Of a stretch of 64,000 bases of DNA, positions 41,909 through 52,352 are shown piece after piece. The notes beneath the pieces are model-generated. The model searched no databases, had not been told where the DNA came from, and was given only the letters and a program-made list of their open reading frames with translations. The DNA is from Byssothecium circinans (Eukaryota > Ascomycota > Dothideomycetes > Pleosporales > Massarinaceae), in assembly GCA_010015675.1 (NCBI GenBank), contig ML977013.1, forward strand, positions 29,816 through 93,815. Direction: 5' to 3'. The position numbers and the translations under genes were made by a program. Numbering within the stretch: position 1 is the stretch's first letter; each line of letters opens with the position of its first letter.

Positions 41909-44179
41909 CTAGGTGAGATCGATAAGATCGTTGCATACCTGCGGTCCAGCAGCCAGTGATCCGTCGTCCGAGGTGGTGTTGGCGTTGGTACCACAACCGC
42001 GGCCACGGCCCCGTCCTTGTCCTTGAGAACGACCTCTGCCACGACCATCGCCCCGGTAAGAAGATTGAGAGCTATATCCGTTGGCTTGAGGGCGACTAGG
42101 TTGTCGGTAGCCACCAGCTTCGTAACCATTGGTGTAGGTGTTTTGAGCCCTGTATCCAACGTTCATGTTTGCATAGTCTCCGCGTCCACGACCACGGCCA
42201 CGTCCACCACCATTCGTAGAGGCTAGCGCAGTCATTGGTGGCTTCAGGGTCTCCTTCATGACGATCTTGACCGGAGCTCCACCATCACCATTCGCCTCGT
42301 TGTCGCTCCAGCCTTCCGCATCGTCCTCTGCGCGCTGTTTAGCTTCCACGAGAGCTGCTGCGGCCTTGGCTGCCTTGTCTTCCTCACGCGTGGCTTTCAA
42401 CTCGGAAGTGCCCCGGATAGACGCTTCTCGCACACAGACCGCCAGCATGGCCTGAACCGTGAAAACGGCGTCGTTTCCAGCATTGTGGAGGTTGAAGCCA
42501 GCGATGTCGAAGTCGTACAGGATGTTACCGAGCTTCGCGGTCTGCTGCTCACGACGCCAGACACGGTACAGAGACGCAGTGTCCAGGGACTCCAGCATGT
42601 TGGGCAGCGCAGTCGCATCGAAGCCCAGGTTTTGGAGATACCTGATATCGCCTTGCGTATCGTGCCCAAGGAAGATCAGGTTGCGCTGCTCGTACTCTGA
42701 ACCAGCGATGGCCGTTCCGCAGAAGGGAGGTTTGAAGCAGTCTGCCACGAGAGTAGGGGCATCCACCAGCTTCACCCACTCTGACTCGCCAAAATCGAAG
42801 CGCTCGGGGCATCCACTCACGAATTCAGAGTTGACCAGGTGGGCGTGGTCCTGGATGCGGAAATGGCGGGCCTTGATTTTGGGTCGCCAGTCCTCGCCAT
42901 CCCTACCCGGAGCAACACCGACCAGGTCACGAGTGTCTAACGTGGCAATACCGATCTCAGTGATCTTGTTGTGCGCTCTCTCATATGACTCGACGTCAAC
43001 GCAGACAAAGACCACGGATTTATCGAACGGAAACGGCGCAGGTAACGACACATTCGTAGCTGTCAAGGCAGGAGTATGGCCTGGTGGACCTGCATGTCAG
43101 GTCAGCGTCGTGTTTGTTGATAAATAAAGAACTTTACGTACCATTTGGGGCAGTCGGGCGGAGACCAAGGTAGCGCTGGGCACGTTTAAACTCGTTTGCA
43201 TACTCCTTCTGCTTCGTCAAGCGTTCGAGCTTCCTCTTTTCCCTGGTAGCTTTATTCTTAGCCCTAGTCAAATCCCACATATCCTCTGTCATCTGCTTGA
43301 AGATTTGCAGCCTGTCGTCGTCAAGCAAAGCCGCTGCCGGCTCTGTCGCTGGTCGTACCATGACGCTCGGGACGTTGTCGGTCAAAGAGTCGTACTCGTC
43401 CTTGGAATGTGATCGGCCTAGGAAGCGTGGCTGACAGCGTGGGTGGTCTGGAAAGCGACCAACAAGACCGTCGTTTCGCTGACGGCTCGAAATCTCGAGA
43501 CGGAGATTGAGAGCGCTGTTGATTTCGCCGATCAAGTCTTGGAATTGCTTCTCAGAGACAAGAATGAGAGGCTTGGTCTCGTCGATATCCCAGACGTAGT
43601 ACCTTGGCAAGTTAGCTTCGATTGTAAGTGAAAGTGAGAGGAAACTCACAAATCCCACTCACGAGCCCAAAACTTGCCCACGTCAAAGAAGGCCGAGGCA
43701 ATGTCCTGAATATATGCCTGGTCGCAGAACTTGTAGGGATACTTGGACAGTGCCACTATGGGTGCGAAAGACGGCTCGGTCGCAAGCTCAGTCTGCTTGA
43801 GGTTTGTCGGCGGCAACTTGACGCTCCGGATGGGGACCACAGAGTGCTTGGGCATGGAGCCTACGTTGTACGAGCTGGTAGCACCCGGTTGCCAAACGGC
43901 TCGATTCTCGGTGTTCTGACCAAAGGATCCCTTGTCGGTGTGCTTGCCAGAGCCGGGAGCAGAAGCAGGGCCTTTTTCGACGACAGTTTCTGGGGTTGGT
44001 ACAGGGGTTATCTGTTTGCTTGATGGGGCAAGGGAGATGCCGCCTGGCGTGTCGTCGTCGCTCACCGTCTCCGAATCCAGCGGCGGAGTAGGAGGCCTAT
44101 CGGGGAGCCCAGACAGGTCAGACTGTACCAGCTTCGAGAGCCGTGCGAGGCGGGCGGCGCGAGCTGATGATGAGGCCAT
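41909..44179 (-). CDS. DEDDh exonuclease-like protein (Gfd2/YDR514C type) with RGG tail
   Basis: Three exons, 43650-44179, 43142-43602 and 41909-43089, give 723 residues. The C-terminal RNase H-like fold keeps DEDDh residues: VFVCVDVESYE (D.E), LGHDTQGDIRYLQ (second Asp) and HNAGNDAVFTVQ (H....D). This resembles the fungal Gfd2/YDR514C domain; yeast Gfd2 was linked to the mRNA-export helicase Dbp5, so an RNA-related role is plausible. Upstream is a conserved unknown region (PYKFCDQAYIQDIASAFFDV, YYVWDIDETKPLILVSE). The tail has several GRGRGRG and YRGDGRGRG blocks, fitting RNA binding. ATG 44179 (MASSSARAARLARL) is preferred over in-frame 44317. The end is uncertain: a donor CAG|GTATGC close to the stop and an acceptor near 41861 would replace the last eight residues with VKYYW. 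The gene is divergent from the ING gene. Confidence 0.78.
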
Positions 44180-44888
44180 GGTATGTATTGGGAAAGCGGT
44201 GTGTGGATAGAAACAAGGAGTGGTGGTTTGCGGAACAGTTAGGCGGGCGGGCATCGACAGTAGGAGATGAAAGCGTTTGTCCAAGTGTTTGACGCTGCTT
44301 GGAAAGAGAAGGGGCATTGGAGCAAACAGCGGGAGCAGGGGCAGGAGCAGAAAGAACAGAGAGTAGAGCGACTGGTAAGGGAGATTGCCTCAGCCGCGCC
44401 ACCAGGACAGGCTCAGAAAGGAGATAGCTAAGTGGTACTTTACCGTGGCATATACAGGCGAGAAGATGTTTGTATTTTGCAGATATCACTGCATGTTTAG
44501 AAACGTGCCGGCTTTCCGGAGCGGAGAGCTGCTGCTGCCAGTGCAGTACGAGACTGTGCTAAAGAGCAATATATGTATCCACATGTGCGTGGATGAAGCA
44601 GGAATAACAATGCATGTGGGCTTACGGCCTGCAAACGGTGCCTGCGTGCAGCGTTCCTGCGGATCTGATCGCCAAGCTATCGCGGCCGCTCAGTATGGTT
44701 AGCGTACCAGCGTCGTTGAGGTTGCACACCTCCACGAGTACTTAGGTAGCCCACCCCCCGCCCATCCCTATCTCGTCGCGCTGTCTGCCCTTCAGGTTCC
44801 AATCTTCAACTCCATCGACGCGTGGCTGCAGTGTCTGACGCGCCCCTCTGCCGTCTCTCACAAAGCGCGCGCCCCGCAATGCGACATC
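44180..44888. promoter_or_regulatory. Bidirectional promoter region
   Basis: 709 bases separate the divergent exonuclease-like and ING-family starts. The interval includes a GC-rich part with a NotI-like GCGGCCGC (about 44684-44691). No clear TATA box or operator is seen. Confidence 0.45.
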
Positions 44889-47381
44889 ATGGCTGAAGAC
44901 GGAGGAGTGACGACGCCCCAGCCCGCCGCGAACCCAGACGCACATGCGACTGTGAATGATTTCCTCGACTACACCGAATACTTCCCCTCCGACCTGCAGC
45001 GCTCGCTGCGCCTGATCAAGGACCTCGACTCCACCTACGAGGAGGCCACGCAGCGGGTCCACGAGCTCGCCGTCAAATATGGCACCCTCCCCACCATTCC
45101 TGCCAACGAGCGCCCCGACCCGACTGCACTGCGCAGGGAGATTGCCGCCGCAATTGACAAGGCCACCTACTGCCGGGAGTCGAGCTATGCGGAGGCCTCG
45201 CGACTCTACGAGGTGGCCGAGCGCCACACTCACCGCATCAAGATAATCAAGACGAAGCTCAAGGCCCTGCCCGAGCCGCCGTCGCGCGACCCGACACCCG
45301 CTCCTGTGTCGCCGCGAGCTACTCGACCCGCTCCTCCAGAACGTCCCCGATACCTGAAGCTGAACAACAGCCGCCACACCGCGAATACCCCTGCGCGCGG
45401 TCGGGCGGAGAAGAGGTCCAGAGTTCCGCTGCCAGGGTCGAGAGTCCGCAGCCGTAGCTCGTCTGGCACGGAGACGGAGTTGAGGTCGAACATTGATCTC
45501 ACGACTTCCAGGAAGCTGAAATCCCTCAAGGACAAAACCCCGAGGCCGCCAAAACCACGCGTCCGCCCCACAGGCTCTGGTACGAATGTCCACAGTTCTA
45601 TCGCTGGCATATCTACGAGCAATGCTCTCGCGAGGCTGTCACCGCCGCCGCCCGATGCTAAACCGGGAAGCAAGTGGGCGCCGTGGTTCCAGCTCACCGA
45701 GTATGAGATGGCCGTACTTAGGAAGAAAATGAAGAAGAATGCTGTCTGGACTCCGAGCGAAGCCATGATCAAGAAACAGCTAAACGACAGGAATCGTGGG
45801 CAAGCTTTCTACGAAAAAGAGAAGGCCCGCTGTGAAGCCACCGGCGAGGAGTTTCTCAACGAGGAACCCGTCGCAGCTACGCTGAGGAGGTCTCTCGTTC
45901 CCCAACCCGCCCAACCCCAAGCCGTCCAACCCCAAGCCGTTGAAGAAGCGCCGCTCGCAATCAATACTGCAGTGCCGACCGTAGTGCCTGAGGAAGTCTC
46001 AACAACTCCTCTTGGACCACCGAACGAAGTAGCGAACGATGACACTGTCATGGCTGAGGCCAGCAGTGCAAAGAGCCCAAAGAGCCCAAAGAACCCCAAA
46101 CGTGAGTCGCAACGCCGTCAAGCCATGCGCGATGCGCAAAAACTGCAGGAGGCTTCGAAGAGACTCAAGCAAGCGGCAGACAACATTCAAGAGCTCGAAT
46201 TCTCGACGCCTAACACGAGGAAGAAATCGACTGCACGGTCGAACAAGCGTAAGCGCGATCCTTCTCCAGCGCCGGCTGCGACGCCTGCTGCTGCGACACC
46301 TGCTGCTGCGACACGGGAACAGTCACCTGCTTCACAAGACAGCGGCACGAAACCCCCCGATCCCAAGCGTCTTCGCATACTGCCTCCGTTGGCCCCAGCG
46401 CCCGGCCCGGCGTCCAGTACGACACCGCAGACAACACCCGTCGGCCCTTCACCCGTTAGCCGAACCCCAATACCTCTTCCGGACAATATAAAAACGATGT
46501 CTGTCCAAGTTCCACTTGGCCCGGCAGGTCCCAGCACTCCTAAGGTTGCAAAGTCTCAAAGCAGAGCCGCTAGTAGGCATGCTACTCCTGCCCTACCTTC
46601 GCCTATCGTTCCAACGCCGGAGCCCCCAAAGTCGCCTGTCCTGCTGCCCCCTTCGAATGTTACAGCAGCTTCGACTCGCCCTAGGAGAGAGTCGGTAGCT
46701 CCAAAAGCCTCCAGTCCTCCGCCGCCCCCGCCTCCCGCACAACCCGCACAACCCGCGAAGCCTCAGAAGAGTGCAGCTTCCGTCCCCGAGCCTGTCCTTC
46801 CTTCGCGACCACGATCTGCTCGCGGCCATGTTCCGACCCCGAAAGCCCAAAGCGAGGAACCGAAACCAATTGAAGGTGAGCCATCGAGGCGTGAACTCCG
46901 TCGGCATAGCATCTTCAGCCAGGCCTCACTCACCGGCCCTACCCGTGTCAGTACAAGGCGAAAGCCTCCGCCAAAGGGCGAAATCACCGTCGGAGAGGAA
47001 GGTCAAAAGACTGTGACGAATGTCAAGCGTGCACAAGGAAACAAGAACAAGAAAAGGAAGAGGGCTGATAATGAGCCCGCTGAAGAAATTGGTCCTGACG
47101 AGCCACGGTATTGTTATTGCGATGATATTAGCTATGGCTCGATGATATCCTGCGACAACCATGTAAGATATTGAGCCTCCACCCGCGATACAAAAGCTAA
47201 CAGAAGACAGTGTGACAAGGAATGGTTCCATCTCGAATGCGTCGGCATGACTGAAAGCGATATTCCCGCTCGACGCAAAAAGTGGTTCTGTCCCGACTGC
47301 CGCAGGCGTCTGCATACCGATGCACACGGGAACCCTGATGTACCACCAACCCTACCAGGAAGGAATAGGGGCCATCGGTAG
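44889..47381 (+). CDS. ING-family PHD-finger chromatin protein
   Basis: Two exons, 44889-47162 and 47211-47381, give 814 residues. The N-terminal ING domain (about residues 18-125) starts VNDFLDYTEYFPSDLQRSLR and continues LIKDLDSTYEEATQRVHELA as a helical bundle. The C-terminal PHD finger is YCYCDDISYGSMISCDNH joined to CDKEWFHLECVGM, then WFCPDCRRRL, with the Cys4-His-Cys3 zinc ligands. ING PHD fingers bind H3K4me3 and anchor histone acetylase or deacetylase complexes (yeast Yng1, Yng2, Pho23). I cannot tell which paralog this is. Between them lies about 600 residues of low complexity with KSPKSPK, AATPAAATPAAAT and poly-Pro runs, and one conserved-looking helix block (KWAPWFQLTEYEMAVLRKKM). 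The intron splits the zinc finger and restores it in frame. Confidence 0.85.
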
Positions 47382-48073
47382 GCATTCTCTTCTCTCGACT
47401 CATTGTGTACGTACTGAGTTTTCGGAGAGGTTGGAGTACATGAGGCTCTAGGTCCGTCCCATACCTATACCTTTTGCGACCGAACCTTTGTAGGAATAAT
47501 AAGGGCTGGGCATACTGGACGGCGTTTGGGATACATGGATTGTCGGACATACTGTCCGAGGACGAGAGCGCAGATAAATCATTGCCGGTTTAGGATTGCT
47601 TGGGAAGCATCTTTGGGAGGTATGGTGGCTAGCGTGGAGTCTGGAAGCGCGTGTAATAGTATTCACCGGGTAGATTTTCAGACCATTAGGTTTCATGAAT
47701 TCATGATTAAGAATAGCACACATACCTATACATGCAGCTATCAAGTTCGGAAAGGTTTGATGTCGCTAGCGGGAATTTTTAGCGAGTACGATGGACGCGA
47801 GGATGAGGGGTGGGGGCTTGGAGCTGAGCTGAGGCGGTCTCGAATGCGCCTTGACTTGGGCTGCTCTCGTTTGCTCGTTGACTTCCTCTCTCTTTCACTC
47901 CACCCACTCTCGATTTAACCTTTCGATGTTCTGATACCCCTAGGTACCCGGATCTTCGGTTTTTGCGACGCAGTCTTCGCTTCCTTTTCCACGGATCAAC
48001 GCTACCCTCGATTCGCGTTCCCCAGACTTTCAGCTCATATGACATCGAATCAGCACGCACATTCACAGTCACC
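47382..48073. other. Intergenic, no gene supported
   Basis: 692 bases of 3' and 5' flank between two plus-strand genes. The leader of the next gene is C/T-rich. Nothing else can be called. Confidence 0.45.
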
Positions 48074-49304
48074 ATGACCGTCTTCGTCAACTTCATAATG
48101 GGCAAAAAAGAAGCCTACTTCTTCAACAGTCCCACGCACTGGGCATGGCACAACCTGCCCCCCGACGTAGAAGCCCTCTTCACGCAACAGCCGCCTATTA
48201 AAGACGTTCTCGAATTCGCACTGGGCGACGCTGGCGCCTACTTTATCAGTTTCAGAGACGACACCGGCACCATCATGTGCAGGCACTACAACCTCCCCAA
48301 CCCTCTAACAGAATACTTGTATCACGGGCATCCACACGTTGTCAGAGATCTTAGTACTCTTTCCATTACCCTCGGGCCTTATGAAGCTTACTACGCACAT
48401 GATAAGACGACGGCTAGTTGGGCGAATCTTCCACCGAATCTGGAGAAAGCGTTGTTGGGGAGGTTGGTGAGTCAGGATGGGTCGAAGACGGTTTGGAAGA
48501 ATGGGGGGAGGGATGCGCCGAGTTTTGTGTCGTTGGGGGCTGATGGGAGTTATTTCATGCGAACGGTGGCTGGGGGAGGGAGTTGGGATTTGAAGAGTAA
48601 AGAGAAGGAGGAGGGGATGAACGGGACGAATAAGTTTCTTGAGGAAAGTAGAGATTTCACCGGTGTGGCTGTGAGTTTTGCATCTTTCCTTTCGCCCTTC
48701 GAGTAGGCCCTTGAGATTTTGTGGAAGGCGTGCGTATGGAATGAGAGAAAGATGGTATGTGCTAACGAGCGTGTTCTAGGGCTTATATCTCTTCCCCCAC
48801 AACCCAGCATCCTACATCCTGCTCCTCACCTCAGGAAAAGCCTTCTCCAACCTCCCCGAATATACATGGGCAGACTACAACAAAATGGCTCCCCACCTCC
48901 CTCGACTCAAACAATCCGCCTCCCCAATCCCATGTGTACCATCCCAACCCTCTCAACCCGCCCCCCAGCAACAACAGCAATATCAACGTCAACCTTCCCA
49001 CGCACCACCCGCGCCCGGATGCTGCCCCAACGCCCCCACCACTGCATCGCACAACTGCTGTCCGCAAACCCCGCAAAACGGCTCCCTCGTCGTTGGTCTC
49101 CCTCCCTCTTATGTTAATCCGCTCAATAACCGCTTCTACAATATCGGCTACGGGGTTGGGTACGGACAGCCTGTGCATGTGATTCAACCGCAGCCTGCAA
49201 TGGCAAATCCACAGGTTGGCCCGAGGTATTATACGTTTGATCCCGCGCAGGGACCGGTGCAAGTTGCGCCGCCTGGTGGGCCTGCACCGGTAGTTTACAG
49301 ATGA
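48074..49304 (+). CDS. W/LP-repeat protein of unknown function
   Basis: Two exons, 48074-48670 and 48780-49304, give 373 residues. I do not recognise a named family. The first ~240 residues contain a recurring pattern of an aromatic strand, then W.NLP..(L/V), then a strand with G..GAYF: EAYFFNSPTHWAWHNLPPD, ALGDAGAYFISFRDD, EAYYAHDKTTASWANLPPN and SLGADGSYFMRTVAGGGSW. This resembles blades of a degenerate beta-propeller. Exon 2 continues with GLYLFPHNPASYILLLTSGK and then a Q/P-rich tail with two Cys pairs (GCCPN and NCCPQ). There is no signal peptide. The intron has GTGAGT/TAG ends and a GCTAAC branch site and keeps frame. A soluble protein-protein interaction role is a guess. Confidence 0.65.
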
Positions 49305-49717
49305 GGGTGGGTATGGGGGGAGTGCTGGGATTTCGTGTTTGAACTTTGGTGTTTATTGGGTAGATTTTGAGATACCATTTTCTTTGGCTTAGGGTGGCTT
49401 ATGTTAATGGAATATGTGTCGCTATGTTGATGTTGAGGTTTGTGATAGACAAAAACTTCTTGTGTGGTTAGGCGAAGAACGTCGAAGGCATTTATTTGTG
49501 CAGAGTTTAGAGATCGATATTATAAACAATTGGAATATCGCTTGCATTATGAAACTTTTGGGCTTGGACAGTTCAGACCTGGATGGAAAGGCCGAAAGTG
49601 CGCTAGTCGAATCTGGGCTAGCTTAGACGTCAAACCTTCCCTTCGATGTCGAATGTTGGAAAAGTTCGCGCAACACATGCAGTCGCGACTGTCCCAAATC
49701 TCTACACCAACCCATTG
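49305..49717. other. Intergenic
   Basis: This is the 3' flank of the W/LP-repeat gene and the leader of the IF3-like gene. The frame of the latter is open upstream to 49646, but the added residues are unremarkable. Confidence 0.4.
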
Positions 49718-51676
49718 ATGTCGCCCGCACGCATACCTCGAATCCGATCCCTCGCATTTATCCCTCTCCTATCGCCGCCGCTCCGAGTCTCGCTACGATC
49801 GCTACAATGGCTGAACCGCAGCCCCCTTCCCTCGAGTCGACCCGTCCCCGTGCAACGTCGCTCGGTGCATCTCTACAAGACAGCCAAGACGAGGACAATC
49901 CACGGAATGCACAAAATCATTCCCTTCTCTCTCTATACTCCGCCGCCTCCCTCGGAGTCTGCGCATCGCATCAATCTATGGAAGGACAAATCAGAAGAAC
50001 TGATAGCGAAGGACATCACGCTGGAAGAGTTATATAACGACCACCTTAAGCCTGGAAAGCTCCTGTATCTACGGGAGCCACCGACAAAAAGCCTAGCAAC
50101 AACCATAGAAAAGCAGCAAGAGCTTGGTGTACCTCAAAAACACAACAACTACGGGCTTGTAGACGCCTTGAGTATCCGGGGAATACATATCAATGTCACA
50201 CCGCCGAAGGTGCTCAAGCTGGACAATCCTCTCTTCAAACAACTGGCCATGCTGAAAGAGATCCACCTCCAGCTGGCCAGCCCGGCTGCATACACTAAAA
50301 TGCAAATGGACAAGGCATACCGCTTCCTCATGTCCGCCTGTCCAGTCGAGGTTGCTATACGTTTTGCTGGGGCCAAGGTTGCGAAGAAGGACAAACTCGA
50401 GCCTGGGCCCAGTGACCGTTGGCCGTGGATGAACAACCACTGGGCACATCTGCGACCCGACTTCATTATGAAGAGCATGCCCAAGGGCGCATACTACATG
50501 ATCGAGCCCTTTAGCGACGGTCGACATGTGCAATGGGTCATGGCTATGCCAACAGAACAGCAAATGAATGCCGAGAATTTGACAAAACGGCTGCTCAAGG
50601 TGAAGAAGGCCGTCGCCAGGAACATAGATCAGGGAATGCAGGCCGAGCTGCCCATGCCTATGCGACAGGGCTTGATCAAGGCTGGGAATAACGAGTACTC
50701 GGTTGAGACGGGCGCGCCCCGAAGATCCGATTACGCGCAGAGAGTCGTCCAGAAGCTCAGCCAAGCTCCTGCACCGAAGGGAAAGTGGAAGGGAATTACA
50801 GCGATCACGTGGGGCGACGGTTCTGAGGAGACGCTCGAGGGCAGTGATGAGAAGAGGGTCGAGGACGTTGATGAGAAGAGGGTCGAGAGCAGTGATGAGA
50901 AGAGGGTCGAGGGCAGCGATGAGAAGAGGGTCGAGGGCAGTGATGAGAAGAGGGTGGAGGACAGGGATGAGAAGAGGGCAAGATTGCGGCAACGCGAAGC
51001 AGAATTGGCGAGGAGATACATGCCTAAGGTCGAAGAAAAGCCCGATCGGGTGGCATTCATGGTGAAACGCGCCTTCAACAAGGCAAAGATTTCTAACGAG
51101 AAAGTATATGAACGTGAATACCAGCCACCACGTATGTTCCAACGACCGGCTTGGCACTCAACCGCAGACGATGCACTAGCTGCGGAGGAAAAATCGATGG
51201 GATTCCGGGATGGGAGGAGGGAGACAGGGCAGCGGAAAACGAACTTTGGGATGAGATCGGACTTTACAGAGAGGAGGACGAACTTTGCAAAGACGAGACC
51301 GGAGTTCACAGACAGGAGATCGAACTTCTCAGAGACGAGGCTTGACTTTACAAGGACGAGATCGAATTTTACAGACAGGGGATCGAACGGTACAGACAGG
51401 AGATCGAACGGTACAGACAGGAGATCGAATGGTGCAGACAGGAGATCGAACTTCACAGAGACGAGACCGGACTTTACAGATAGGAGATCGAACTTCACAG
51501 ACAGGAGATCGAACTTCACAGACAGGAGATCGAACTCTAGAGAGACGACACCGGACTTTACAAGGACGAGACCTGATTTTACAATGAGACCTGGTTTGAA
51601 TAAACCCGGGGCCAAGTCATATGGACCAATGCAGGACAGGCGGCGTGCTACTCCCTCTATCACCTATCGCAAGTAG
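49718..51676 (+). CDS. Probable mitochondrial IF3-like protein with two coding repeat arrays
   Basis: Single exon, 652 residues from ATG 49718. The N terminus (MSPARIPRIRSLAFIPLLSP, then basic and Ser/Arg-rich) looks like a mitochondrial presequence. Residues about 165-240 contain LKLDNPLFKQLAMLKEIHL, then KMQMDKAYRFLMSACPVEVA and IRFAGAKVAKK. This matches the layout of the IF3 C domain (KEI..L, then a helix with FL, then V.I.FRG), so a translation-initiation-factor-like role in mitochondria is proposed with moderate doubt. The remaining half is fungal-specific: six 8-residue units (GSDEKRVE) at 50840-50983, then sixteen 7-residue units (RRSNFTD-like) at 51251-51586. Both arrays are in frame and highly charged. 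Alternative: an unrelated mitochondrial RNA-binding protein. Confidence 0.55.
   Translation: MSPARIPRIRSLAFIPLLSPPLRVSLRSLQWLNRSPLPSSRPVPVQRRSVHLYKTAKTRTIHGMHKIIPFSLYTPPPPSESAHRINLWKDKSEELIAKDITLEELYNDHLKPGKLLYLREPPTKSLATTIEKQQELGVPQKHNNYGLVDALSIRGIHINVTPPKVLKLDNPLFKQLAMLKEIHLQLASPAAYTKMQMDKAYRFLMSACPVEVAIRFAGAKVAKKDKLEPGPSDRWPWMNNHWAHLRPDFIMKSMPKGAYYMIEPFSDGRHVQWVMAMPTEQQMNAENLTKRLLKVKKAVARNIDQGMQAELPMPMRQGLIKAGNNEYSVETGAPRRSDYAQRVVQKLSQAPAPKGKWKGITAITWGDGSEETLEGSDEKRVEDVDEKRVESSDEKRVEGSDEKRVEGSDEKRVEDRDEKRARLRQREAELARRYMPKVEEKPDRVAFMVKRAFNKAKISNEKVYEREYQPPRMFQRPAWHSTADDALAAEEKSMGFRDGRRETGQRKTNFGMRSDFTERRTNFAKTRPEFTDRRSNFSETRLDFTRTRSNFTDRGSNGTDRRSNGTDRRSNGADRRSNFTETRPDFTDRRSNFTDRRSNFTDRRSNSRETTPDFTRTRPDFTMRPGLNKPGAKSYGPMQDRRRATPSITYRK
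50840..50983 (+). repeat. Coding tandem repeat, six 24-bp units
   Basis: Units encode GSDEKRVE, DVDEKRVE, SSDEKRVE, GSDEKRVE, GSDEKRVE and DRDEKRAR. The 24-bp period keeps the frame, so copy number can change without breaking the gene. DNA identity between units is high, which suggests recent expansion. Confidence 0.9.
51251..51586 (+). repeat. Coding tandem repeat, sixteen 21-bp units
   Basis: Units follow the pattern R-(R/T)-S-N/D-F-T-(D/E/R), for example RRSNFTD, RRSNGTD and TRPDFTD. The DNA reads GACAGGAGATCGAACTTCACA with small changes. Two subtypes (SN-type and PD-type) alternate, suggesting higher-order duplication. Confidence 0.9.
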
Positions 51677-51930
51677 CAGGGAATGGCTGCACTTCGGACT
51701 TGTACAGCACAGTGGAACAGATGGACAGCGGTATCGAGCATCGGACGGCGCAATTGGAATTGGTCTTTGGACCAACGTGTACAGTACATCATCACATTAG
51801 ACGCAGTATATCCATGTGTATAACATTTGTACATTAAACCCGATATCAAGCAGTAAAATAATTCAATCATGCGCTGGTGAAACATGCAGGGACCCTGCCG
51901 ATTGGTGTCGATTCGGCGGCGCATGCGGGT

Positions 51931-52239
51931 ATGGTTGATGTTTCTGTTCGTCATCGTGGCAGAGCTAGCGGCACAGGGCTGAGAGTTCACAGTGACCACA
52001 TTTCCACCACCGACAACCCCGACGCGCCTTTTCTTTCCTCTTCACCTCCCGATATCAACCACCGGGTTGCATTCTTCGCTGCAGCAGATTCCTTCACCTT
52101 CCTGTCCGCCGTCATTGATTGGACGCTCAGCGCCCCTTCCGCGACACATCCGCCGCTAGTCTCCTACGAACTGGCCCGGAGAGTTGAGGAGATAGCAAAC
52201 GCGCTGCTGAATTCACTGATTGAGGGGTTTGAAGAGTAG
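51931..52239 (+). CDS. Possible small protein upstream of EFR3
   Basis: 102 codons from the first ATG at 51931. The second half uses GC-rich third positions and reads like real protein: INHRVAFFAAADSFTFLSAV, then IDWTLSAPSATHPPLVSYEL and ARRVEEIANALLNSLIEG, with predicted amphipathic helices. I recognise no family. It sits 113 bases before the EFR3 start in the same orientation, so it could also be EFR3 leader sequence. Confidence 0.35.
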   Translation: MVDVSVRHRGRASGTGLRVHSDHISTTDNPDAPFLSSSPPDINHRVAFFAAADSFTFLSAVIDWTLSAPSATHPPLVSYELARRVEEIANALLNSLIEGFEE

Positions 52240-52352
52240 TAATCTAGAACCTATATTCTTCTACCCGAACCCGGTGTTGCCTCTCATATACCTGGTCTTG
52301 CTCACGCTCTCAAGTGCACTCCCTCCGACCTCTCCTCCGCGCCACAGTCTCG

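Noticed and set aside
50093..51157. 354-codon minus-strand frame opposite the IF3-like gene
   Set aside because: Shadow of the repetitive coding strand; periodic translation comes from the plus-strand repeats.
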